A stretch of 64,000 nucleotides of DNA, from assembly GCA_014526335.1 (NCBI GenBank), contig JACTAT010000039.1, positions 3,148,202 to 3,212,201 of the forward strand. The letters are read 5' to 3'. Below, piece by piece: positions 56,001 through 64,000 of the stretch. The notes beneath the pieces were generated by a model. That model worked only from the letters and a program-made list of their open reading frames with translations. It searched no databases and was not told the DNA's origin. How positions within the stretch are numbered: position 1 is the first letter of the stretch; each line of letters opens with the position of its first letter. Source of the DNA: Chrysaora quinquecirrha. Lineage: Eukaryota > Cnidaria > Scyphozoa > Semaeostomeae > Pelagiidae. Both the position numbers and the translations under genes were made by a program.

Positions 56001-59000
56001 CCCAAAATGGAAAGCATTATCTGAAGTCCTAGAAGAGATAAAACAGACAGTCAGTCAACAGGTGAAACATTTATTAATGTATGTGTAAAAACTATCAGTA
56101 TTTGATAATATAAGACAAACGGGAGGAGAGCCTTTGATTATATGACTTGGAGAGTTAATCGAAGGTTTCATATTGAGCTCTTGGAAACGTCTTTGTCTCT
56201 CTGATCATGCAGTCCAGGTTGCCATCTATTGTGGTATGCCACTCGTGCAAAAATCTACTCTATATAACTCTGTCGATTTCATTGAGCTCTTTAACTCAGT
56301 GGCACCGTCGTTGGCTCCTTTTCCCTATTTCTTTATTTTCCGTTGGTCTTTACAATAGCTTAATATTAAAGCTAATTCATACCAACCTAAACTACATGGT
56401 TAAACTCTTAATAACATAATTAAACTTTGTAACGACATGAAAATTTATTAGTAAAACTACAAGAAAGATTGGCAAGAACTCTGTGCCTATTTATATTACT
56501 TTTTAAGGCTCTGCTGAAAACCTCGCACAGAGTTGCTCTCTGGTCATGCTGTCCAGATTCCCATGAAGTGTGGTATGCCACTCGTGCAAACGTCTATCAT
56601 GTAGAATATATATCTACAGAATTTGAGTCCTGTTGGTGTTCAGATTCTCAACTGTTTGACAAGCTCTGAACTAGATCTTTGTAACAGCAAGGTTTTGCTA
56701 AAAGCGATTCCATTGTTTGTCTTACGTTTTTATTGTAGGTCTTCAAGGTCGTACTTTGATAGCAGCGAGTGACGAGCGGACATGCTCCCAACTGAGAGAG
56801 GTAAATGACACAAATGGGAATTAAACTGCAACTGTATTTCCAGTTAATTAGGGATTGAGTATTTTTGTCCCTCTATCTGGGTTATCCTTTTGTCGGGGAC
56901 TCCATTCCATTCCAAAGCCGTCTTATACCTATAGAAAGTTGACATTGGTTGGTAACGTTCTTAATTTCGTTTGAAAATTTCCCACTCGCCTTCCCATGTT
57001 TGTTTGCTTGATTGTTACTATGAATCTCTGGCATGCTTGAACACAGGCCCATGGGAAAAATAGGCATTCTTCACGACACCAAATCCCAACCATTGGGCTG
57101 CAATGTAAAGCTGGGCTCGCCTTTTCGCAAAATATATGTAGAGTATAAAGTCGATTTAACTCTTTTTCCTTATTAATTTCTGCTGCATGTCTATGATGCA
57201 TCTGATTCTTGTTTTTAGTATTTATGTTGCGGAGGTAAACAACTACTTCAAAGATTGTACGAGAAAACGTTCAAGAAAAAGGACAATTCTGCAGGTGTTT
57301 AATGCTACTATATACTTGATTCTACTATGTTAAGCACTGTGATATTCTTGAATATAAAACCTATCTAATGTTCGTTTCCTTCTTTTTTAGGTCCTTCCAA
57401 CTCTAACAAAATAAACTTTGAGAAAAGGCAAAAAAGAAAAGTTCGTGAATATTCTATTGATTAATCAGATTTTTGTATGTTATCAGGCATATTCACTATA
57501 ACTTAACAACTTAACGATTTTATTCTTAAGGTTCTTGCATTGCCATACTGAATTTTTACTTTTGATATAAGCTTAAATGATTTGTTTTGGTACCAACATA
57601 ATTTAGCTCATCATTGATTTTATTCTTTAGGTTACAGATGACAACGATGATGATGAATATCACATAGAAATACTATCAGATTCTTTCACTGTTATACATC
57701 CTTTAAAAGGCAACAGGTAGATAGTATTCTATTCCTAATAAAGTGTATTCCTTTATATTCCGCTGAATATATTGCTAGAAGCTTGGCTGATAAGTTTGGT
57801 TGGCAATCTTGCCTACAACATAATGCACGGAGCAGTTGAAGGAAAAAGATGCAGAGGGCGGCCATGAAACACGTGGATGGGAGACATCGTGGCTTGGATG
57901 AAGTGAGGCCCAGCGACCTGTGTCGGTCCAGCGAGGGAACGTGAGAGCCGGAGGAGAATTGTGGAATCATCAAAGTGCCCCAACGGCCAGCAGGCTACGG
58001 GAGTGACCTGACCTAACCTGACCCTGGGTATCACAGCCGTAGCGTCTGAGCAGGAAAGAGGGAATTAAGATGTTTCTCTCCCATCTCCTTCCTAGTTTCC
58101 TCACCAGGGTAAAAAACCCTTTCTCTTAAGTTAAAGTTCCGTTATACTATTACTGCTATTTTCAAGTGATTTCTTTATCTTGAAAGAGAAATTCGATCTT
58201 TCGAAATTTCTTACAACCTAAGAAGTGGCGTGGCGAGGTGACTTCATGTTCAAGTGGTCAAGGTGTTCGGCTCAAATCGGCAGATCATTGTGAATTTCGT
58301 TGGGACCAATTTCCACAAGCCTACAGTCAACTCAGCTGTCCATCCTTCTGAGATCGGTAAAATGAGTACCCAGGGTATTCGTTCTAGAATATCAGTCTGG
58401 GGGCACAAGCTGCAGGTCAACACCTGCTTTATAGCTGCAATTTCTCCGACATGCATTAACAAGTATTTTGCCTGCTTCCTTGCTTGCTGAAAATACTAAC
58501 GTTTTTATGGTTTATTTGTTTTGTAAATAAGCCTCAGCTTCCTTTTGCTTCTAAGGATATCGCGGGGTTGTTAAACCATGCCTCATAGCTTCTAATGCTT
58601 CGTGGGCTTCCAACTTTGACCAGACAAACAAGAGACTTCTAAAATGGTACAATTGCTTCCTTTGATAGTACACAACACCAAGGCATGATTGAAAGTCGTG
58701 TCAGACTAGTTTGAAGTCGTGCCCAACCCTAACTAAGAATATTTCAGAATAAAGGAGGAGCCGCGTCCTCAGATTTCTTTCCGACTTTGTCCGACGATAA
58801 ATTTAATCATCAATTTAACAATTCAACGTTTTCTATTTTTTCTAGTGATCCTCACAGCCTATTACGGACCCTTACAGAACTACAGCCTCGTTTCATCGTC
58901 CTGTATGATGCTGATATGGAATTCGTTCGTCAGATAGAGGTTAGTGATAGTAATTTAGCTTCATACTTTTCAACAGCGAATCAGCTTCTCTATCCTTGCA

Positions 59001-62000
59001 GTCCTCATTGCCGTTATCTTTAACTTTTGGACGATGACTGAAGTCAAATTTTCTGTTTAGAGTTCCGTTTTCTGTTGTGTATAGTTTATAGTTTATAATT
59101 GTTTCCAACAGTACCCGGCAACATTTCATTTCTACTGCTGGCTAGTGTGGCTAATTTTGAGGTCTCGTGCACTCAGCAGTCATTTTTGGAATAGCAACGC
59201 CAGACCGACCTCTTCACTGGCCCTTAGGGTGGTCACTGCTAGAGGGCTTGTTACGTCATTAGTTGTTCTTTTAGGGTCCCAATTAATTTTGAGACAGATC
59301 CACCATTTTACGTGATCATCCGAGTCACAGAGAGTAAGGTTTTAAGACCTTGTAATCTGGGCTCCCTGACCTGGATTTGAAGTATTTTGTGCTACCTAGC
59401 CTGGTTTTGGACCAAAGACGTTTGCACAAATGGCGCAAGTGCTAACCACTTTGTAATTTGGGATCCCTGGCCTGGATTTGAGCCAAAGAACTAAAACACA
59501 AATGGCGCAAGTACTAATTACTACACTATGCTATCCTCGTTGTATGATGACCTTGAATCGTTCCCCCGGTTAGCTTGTCAGTAAAACACCTGCTCGTCTT
59601 TCTTCGAACAGAACAACTGCTCAATTGCTTATCATTTGAACAGAAATCGAATTTCTATACTGGATACTTTCCAGTCATTTCTCTGGCTTTTTGCTTATCT
59701 TTGTGCTGTCTAATCTTGCTTCCAGGATTTCGTTTCCTTTGCTTGACATGTGTTGTCAAAAATTTCTTAGGAACATAGCTTGGAGGACTTTAAATTAAAG
59801 AAGGTTGCCTTTAAGTTAGGCAAGGACGAACTGCTGCTAAAAACAAGCATAGTTCTTGTGAATTAAAGCAAAAACTCTTTACGAAAGTTTGTTATAAAGT
59901 CAATTTGACTTTGAAAGAGACAAATGGCCTTCCTCCCAGCCCTTGACAACGTCTGTTATACAGGCTGTAGCACAACTGATCTCAAACTTTCATGGACTTT
60001 TTCATCGCCGTGGAACTTTGAAAGATCTAGCCTTATCGAAGCACACCTAGCATTTCTTATGCCTCTCATATGCAGATTTGGTCGAATATTTCTTTATTGC
60101 CCAACTCACCTATCCTGTCATCTTTATCGATATATTTCTGCCTTATTTGAGAGTTATTTGAGGTGTATTTTTGCCTTTCTTAATATGGCTGCCTTATTGC
60201 CAAGGACTACATTGCCCCTTGTTTGAAGTTCCCCTTAGAGGGCTAAAAGTTTCCCTTAAAGAGGCAAGAGCAAGACTATACAGTATGATTGTCGTTAAGC
60301 TTAGATATTTCAAGATACTACACATACAGGTATTGATATAATATATACAATAATGATATTGCACTTTCTAAAGATTGTCCAATTTGTAAACATCGACCGC
60401 TTAGTAAGAACCCCATCACTATGCAATATACATAAAGCTCTAAGCAGTAAAGTACCCTTGTTATTTTAGTATTGAGAATGAATGTCCTTTCCTGAGAAAA
60501 GAGAACTACCCCCTTTTCCTAAAGCCCCCAAATCGTTTGGTTAGCTTGATGACGTAAGGGGGGACTTTTCTACTCTAAAATACATTAACTTGAGCTTCTG
60601 TTAGCAGCTTTTTAACTACCATAATACACCTTTTACAGTACAGTTCATTTTTAATGATTTTAAACTAAGTTTATTAACATTTATTTTGATTTAATATTTA
60701 TTAGCAAATACATCGAAAAGTTCGTTATAAATTAACTACAAATACCCCTTTTAAAAATGATAACTGCTTCTGCTGCCCTGCTTTTTATAAAACTTGATTT
60801 TTTAACTTTATCGTACCTTTAAGAATCATCATTATAGTTAATGATAAGATATTAAAGTTATGTGACATTATAGTTAATGATATGATGGTAATATTTTCAG
60901 TTAAATTAGAGTACAATCTCAAATGTGACATGAATGAGTTAAGTATAATTTCTTAAAAATTTAAACGAAATAAACGCGAAATCAAATCACCTATAAAGAT
61001 GTTAGCGATATTGACTGGAAATAAGGCCAAGTATAACTAGTTCAAAATTTGACGCGAAATCAAATGAAGTATAAAGTTTAAAAAACGCTAGCGAAATCAA
61101 CGCGAAATTTAATCTAAGAAGGTGCAGTAGTACCTGTTAGATTGCAAAGTCGACTAAGCAATTCGCGATTTCTGCTTTTTTCGTATTCTTTGATTTCTTC
61201 CATTTTTTTACTCTCACCTTCCAGTTCTTTGATGAATCTTTTTGCAACTTTCAGAATGGTGATTTTCGCTGCTTTCTTATCCGTCTCGATTTCTGGTATG
61301 CTCTCTCGCAATTTCTGAAACTTGGAATGCATTTCACCACGGCGTTTTCGCTCAACATCGTTATGTAAGATGCGAACCTCTTTGAATTGCTTTCTCAATT
61401 CCGTTAGTTTGGCTCTTCTTTCTTTAGCATCCATCTTGGGTCGTCTTTGAGTTGGTTTATGCGCAGTGAGCATTTGATTGTGATTGGGCGAGAGCCTGCC
61501 TGTGTAATCATAATTACCCGGCAGCGTGATGCCTTGATGCATGCCAGATGACATTGGATTGCAGGGGCCTGGTTGTGTAAACATACGATTATGATTGCCG
61601 TGATTAGGCTGATTGCTGTGATTTGGCTGATTGCTATGATAAGGCTGATTGCCCTGATTAGGATGATTGCTGTGATTGTTAATCATGTTTGTAGTGTGAT
61701 TACTGAGCATAGTGTTGTTTGGGTTGGTTATGCTAGTGTTATTGTTGATCATAGTTGAGTTGTTATTGTTGTTGTTCATCATGTTTATATTGTTGTTGTT
61801 GTTGTTCATCATGTTTACGTTGTTGTTGAAAGTTGTATTGTTATTATTGATCATACTTTGGTTGTTGTTGTTGACCATGTTATTGTTATTGTTGATCATA
61901 TTATTATTGTTATTGTTGATCATATTAGTACTGCTCTTACTCATCATACCAGCATTGCCAGTATTATACGCATCAATGCCGGAGCTTGCCTTAGTTGTAG

Positions 62001-63950
62001 CTGCATTTTGTATACAACTGAAGAAGTTTGGTGCATTCTGAGGGAGATCGATATCCATGTCTTCTACATCTTCCAGGTGACTGCAATCTGACACTGAATC
62101 ATCACTCACTGGTGGAAAAGGAACATCGTCAAATCCTCTTCATTTATTGTACTACGTATCGAATCAACCAATGCTGGAGTATAACAGGTGGGAGGTATAT
62201 CCCTAACTCGCATTTCCCTTCGTTCTGCCTTTTAACAACCACTGGCGTCTTCGTAGATATCATGTTCGCTTCTTTGGGACTGACAAGTGTCACTTCTCCA
62301 TGATCCAAGCCAATTTCTTTAGGAAATTCACAGAGAATAGGTTATCTGGGAACTTGGGTGAAAACAAAGTGACTTTACTATGTGGTGATTTCAGCCCCAG
62401 TTCAGTAAGGAAATCGTCAGTTAGTTTTTTCTCTGGGCCATTTAAAAGGTCTTCGGCACCATTTGCTTGGAAAACGGCGTCCCAATTTTCGCAGTCAAGC
62501 CGCGTATTGAGGCTAGGACTTGGGCTTAATAGTACGCATGAATTTGTATTGTATGGTATATCCAACTTTTCGGGTAGATCTAGGCCGCTACTCCATTTTG
62601 TGGCAGCTGCTGGCGATTGTCGTGGAGACAGAACGAACTTGTACATATGCTCGACATCTTTCGGTGTTCCTAAATCGAACATGTCCTCGCCGAAATCTTG
62701 TACTACGATTTCAGGAAGTGTCTTCTGATGAGATTGTTTCTTTCGCTTGGTCTGTGAGTGAACCATGATTCTAATCTTTAGTTCTGATCTTATCACATCC
62801 CAAATTTTTCAGAATCAAGACGAAGCGTTGAGATAAGAAGCACGTCGTTTTTAGGCTTAGTATTTCATGGTTTTATTTCACTAGAAATCCATTTAGAGCG
62901 GTGTAGAATGGTGTTGTGTTTAGATTTAGCAGGTTCTCTATATCTAGTCTTGGATAACTATTTATTCAAGTTTGTTCGTAGTTGCATTTTAATGATTGAT
63001 AAATAATTTATGACTATTCTCAACATCACTCAATTGTGGACGGGGATACTCTATACACCTTCAATCCGCCCACAAGAAATGCGCATTTTCATCTCAATCA
63101 CGTATGCTCAACATGAAAACTTCCCGCTTTTCGGCAGATTTCCTCATCAGCTCTCTTTGAGCCCTGTGATCTTGTAAATTATGCATAGGTGCTTGATTTA
63201 ATTATGTAAATCCACAAGATGGTAATTTTTGCTTTCATGCACTTTGAATCATCTGCGAAGCTTGCTATTTTTGTCACTGGTCGCTCGTTATTCATAGCAA
63301 GGGCGTCACTATTGAGGAGTTTGGGAAGGTGGGAGGATGTTTTGGTTTTTATTAACCCGCTCTCCAATGAACAACCCTCTTAGCATAAAAATCCCAGAAA
63401 TGAATTAACCCTTATCCTGGATTTAATAGAACATTTGTTGCCACTGTTTTTTCTGCAATGCCCCTTCTAGTAGCTGGGGGATTCTCGTTTTAATAGTATC
63501 CTCTTATCCTTTCCAATAAGCAGCACTCTTAGCATGGCCTCCTAGAGATCCCAAAGATAAATTAACTTTCATCTATGACTCAATATAACGTTTGTTGTGA
63601 AATTTTGTTATCCGATTCCCCCTCAAGAAGCTGGGGGATTCTTGTTTTTATTAGCATCCTCTCCTGCAAGCAGCCCTCTTAACATGGCCCCCTAATAATC
63701 CCAGCAATGAATTAACCTTCATCATGGATTCAATATAACGTTAGTTCTCACAGTGTGTTCTGTAATGCCTCCTCTAGTAGCTGGGGGATTCTGATATCCG
63801 TTGGAAATTTCAAATAATGCCTCGACGTTTAATCAAAGCCTTTTCTTTTCAACTGTTATCTATTTGTCTTTGTAGGTGTATAAGGCTTCAAGACCTGGAG
63901 ATTTTCTGCGAGTTTACTTTATTATTTATTCAGGTTCCGTCGAGGAGCAG
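47034..63950 (+). CDS. ERCC4: DNA repair endonuclease XPF, N-terminal part, continues beyond window
   Basis: Twenty-one exons were placed: 47034-47224, 47585-47681, 48530-48612, 49508-49630, 50188-50245, 50647-50759, 51335-51374, 52123-52236, 52919-53011, 53486-53541, 54360-54413, 55121-55190, 55619-55695, 55788-55810, 55988-56061, 56739-56800, 57219-57294, 57391-57440, 57631-57716, 58846-58939, 63876-63950. They encode about 570 residues of the inactive helicase-like region: [124 protein letters not shown]. The catalytic ERKxxxD nuclease and HhH domains lie past the window. XPF with ERCC1 makes the 5' incision in nucleotide excision repair and acts in crosslink repair. The start at 47034 (MATLGCDK) is preferred to 47013. 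Exon 16 needs one extra T near 56755-56757 to stay open. Confidence 0.92.
47341..47548. mobile_element. GTGCATTCCATG MITE, copy in XPF intron 1
   Basis: GGAGGTGCATTCCATGTTACC at the left and the complementary GGCTACATGAAATGCACACTGG at the right, with the same AAACAATAGATCTATTGTTT core as the copy at 45888. It ends 37 bp before exon 2. Confidence 0.75.
47821..47998 (+). mobile_element. tRNA-derived SINE, family G, best-preserved copy
   Basis: The head GCTGTGGCGTTGTGGTGCAA with GGGTTCGAGCCCAGCC forms A- and B-box-like motifs; the body has GTCACGGCCAGGGTCGAGGC; the 3' tail is CACCTTCACCTTTCACCTTC. In XPF intron 2. It sets the orientation of the other three copies. Confidence 0.8.
48957..49320 (+). 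mobile_element. Degraded LINE ORF2 C-terminal fragment
   Basis: Frame fragments contain [20 protein letters not shown] and a W/E-rich end, resembling the K-L-x-Y-F-G-H-x-x-R motif downstream of LINE reverse transcriptases. The frame changes and there is no RT core. In XPF intron 3. Confidence 0.55.
49755..50100. repeat. Inverted-end element, CCCAGGAGGGGGATACTTG
   Basis: Left end CCCAGGAGGGGGATACTTGA and right end CTTGTACCTTCCTGGG are roughly complementary. Interior repeats of GGGTATGTATA and TAAGTGGGTTGGT recur at about 50930-51200, suggesting a second, worn copy there. Both are intronic in XPF. Confidence 0.45.
54494..54893. mobile_element. TA-flanked MITE, copy 2, in XPF intron 11
   Basis: A 400-bp copy of the element at 7791-8186 in opposite orientation, starting CACGCTTTTTTTATAAAGAA and ending TTATAAAAAAGCGTT, flanked by TA. 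Similar length and end structure support a real family. Confidence 0.8.
54928..55080. repeat. CAAACATTG-family fragment in XPF intron 11
   Basis: GACCCTGGCCAAACGATCAAAC and CGTTTGGCCACGTCGCAATA with TTGCTTGACATGCAGAATTTC match the longer copies at 25962 and 34677. The right end is lost. Confidence 0.55.
56117..56690 (+). mobile_element. SINE-like element (GAGAGCC family), two successive copies
   Basis: The first copy has GGGAGGAGAGCC, TATGACTTGGAGAGTTAATC, ATGCAGTCCAGGTTGCCATC and TATTGTGGTATGCCACTCGT. A second, starting near 56480, repeats TCATGCTGTCCAGATTCCCA and TGTGGTATGCCACTCGTGCA. Both in XPF intron 15. Confidence 0.55.
57795..58030 (+). mobile_element. LINE ORF2 extreme C-terminal fragment
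   Basis: The translation shows [13 protein letters not shown], a stop, then [11 protein letters not shown], matching the G-K-R-x-R-G-R-P...W-x-D-I pattern at the end of many non-LTR retrotransposon proteins. In-frame stops show it is dead. In XPF intron 19. Confidence 0.65.
59340..59530 (-). repeat. Tandemly duplicated SINE-like segment
   Basis: CTGGATTTGA...ACAAATGGCGCAAGTGCTAA occurs twice about 95 bp apart. On the minus strand it gives GGCTCAAATCCAGGCCAGGG, a B-box-like motif. Lies in XPF intron 20. Confidence 0.45.
60660..60710 (-). terminator. Candidate poly(A) signals of the MYC-like gene
   Basis: Three TTTATT hexamers (AATAAA on the minus strand) cluster near 60670-60705, about 400 bp past the MYC stop codon. 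The position is plausible for its 3' UTR end; unproven. Confidence 0.35.
61114..62766 (-). CDS. MYC: MYC-like bHLH-leucine-zipper transcription factor, nested in XPF intron 20
   Basis: The ATG at 62766 ([14 protein letters not shown]) is the first true ATG in frame. The C-terminus is a clear Myc bHLHZip: basic region [17 protein letters not shown] (the H, E and R of E-box binders all present), helix 1 [10 protein letters not shown], loop DKKAAK, helix 2 [15 protein letters not shown], then a zipper ending [11 protein letters not shown]. An acidic [15 protein letters not shown] stretch matches the Myc acidic region, and [11 protein letters not shown] may be Myc box I. A long Asn-rich insert, (Met-)Asn runs, lies between. 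As read, the frame changes at 62322-62326, 62201-62203 and 62114-62123. One extra base at each homopolymer gives a single uninterrupted reading of about 551 aa with coherent text ([35 protein letters not shown]). An intron is the alternative. Myc with Max regulates growth genes. Confidence 0.82.
61720..61935 (-). repeat. AAC/AAT repeat encoding the Asn-rich region of MYC
   Basis: The plus strand is a run of TTGTTGTTG and TTATTGTTG units broken by ATCATG. It encodes runs of four to six Asn separated by Met-Ile, Met-Met or Met-Val, so it is a compound repeat of Met-x-Asn(n) units rather than a pure trinucleotide run. Probably disordered and length-variable. Confidence 0.85.
62797..63875. other. 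Right part of XPF intron 20; MYC upstream region
   Basis: No gene. From about 63340 to 63800 a unit of roughly 150 bp containing AGCCCTCTTAACATGGC-type text, CCCAGxAATGAATTAACC and CTAGTAGCTGGGGGATTCT is repeated three times with divergence. It is unrelated to either flanking gene by eye. The MYC promoter should lie in the first few hundred bases. Confidence 0.6.
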
Positions 63951-64000
63951 GTAAAACTATTGTACTTTATAAATTTACTTTACTTTACTTTTCCCTTATA

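Noticed and set aside
61573..62041. Plus-strand Leu/Val-rich frames opposite MYC
   Set aside because: They are antisense shadows of the Asn-rich MYC repeat.

Overview
The window is animal genomic DNA, most likely from a cnidarian and probably an anthozoan such as a coral. This is inferred from split genes with GT..AG introns, AT-rich introns crowded with short inverted-repeat elements and tRNA-derived SINEs, modular discoidin/fibronectin proteins, and no prokaryotic operon features. No virus, CRISPR array or intact transposase was seen.

Layout. (1) About 57-32700, minus strand: one very large modular gene that continues past the window start. It has a signal-peptide exon, then 11 discoidin (F5/8 type C) domains each split over two exons, then 9 fibronectin type III domains. 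The discoidin array has a three-domain period, (XY)+(XYZ)x3, and the FN3 array a two-domain period. A second signal-peptide exon at 8384-8465 could start a shorter FN3-only product. (2) About 32.7-44.4 kb: gene-poor, with two small genes of an unrecognised family (36743-37174 and 44073-44375) that share an N-terminal motif, plus repeats. (3) 44837-46744, minus: EXOSC6/MTR3, an RNA exosome subunit. (4) 47034 to the right edge, plus: ERCC4/XPF, 21 exons placed, continuing beyond the window. EXOSC6 and XPF are divergent, with 289 bp between their start codons. (5) 61114-62766, minus: a MYC-like bHLH-leucine-zipper gene nested antisense in XPF intron 20.

At least ten positions need a one-base correction to keep a reading frame. 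They fall in the discoidin/FN3 gene, the conserved XPF gene and MYC, and nearly all lie in short homopolymers. The simplest reading is under-called homopolymers in the assembly rather than gene decay.

The gene sets do not form one pathway. EXOSC6 (RNA decay), XPF (DNA repair) and MYC (transcription) are nuclear and conserved. The discoidin/FN3 protein is a cell-surface or secreted recognition or adhesion molecule. The least conventional features are the periodic domain architecture with its matching disulphide pattern, and the unrecognised small-gene pair. All splice sites were read by eye from consensus and reading frame; no alignment or expression data were available.
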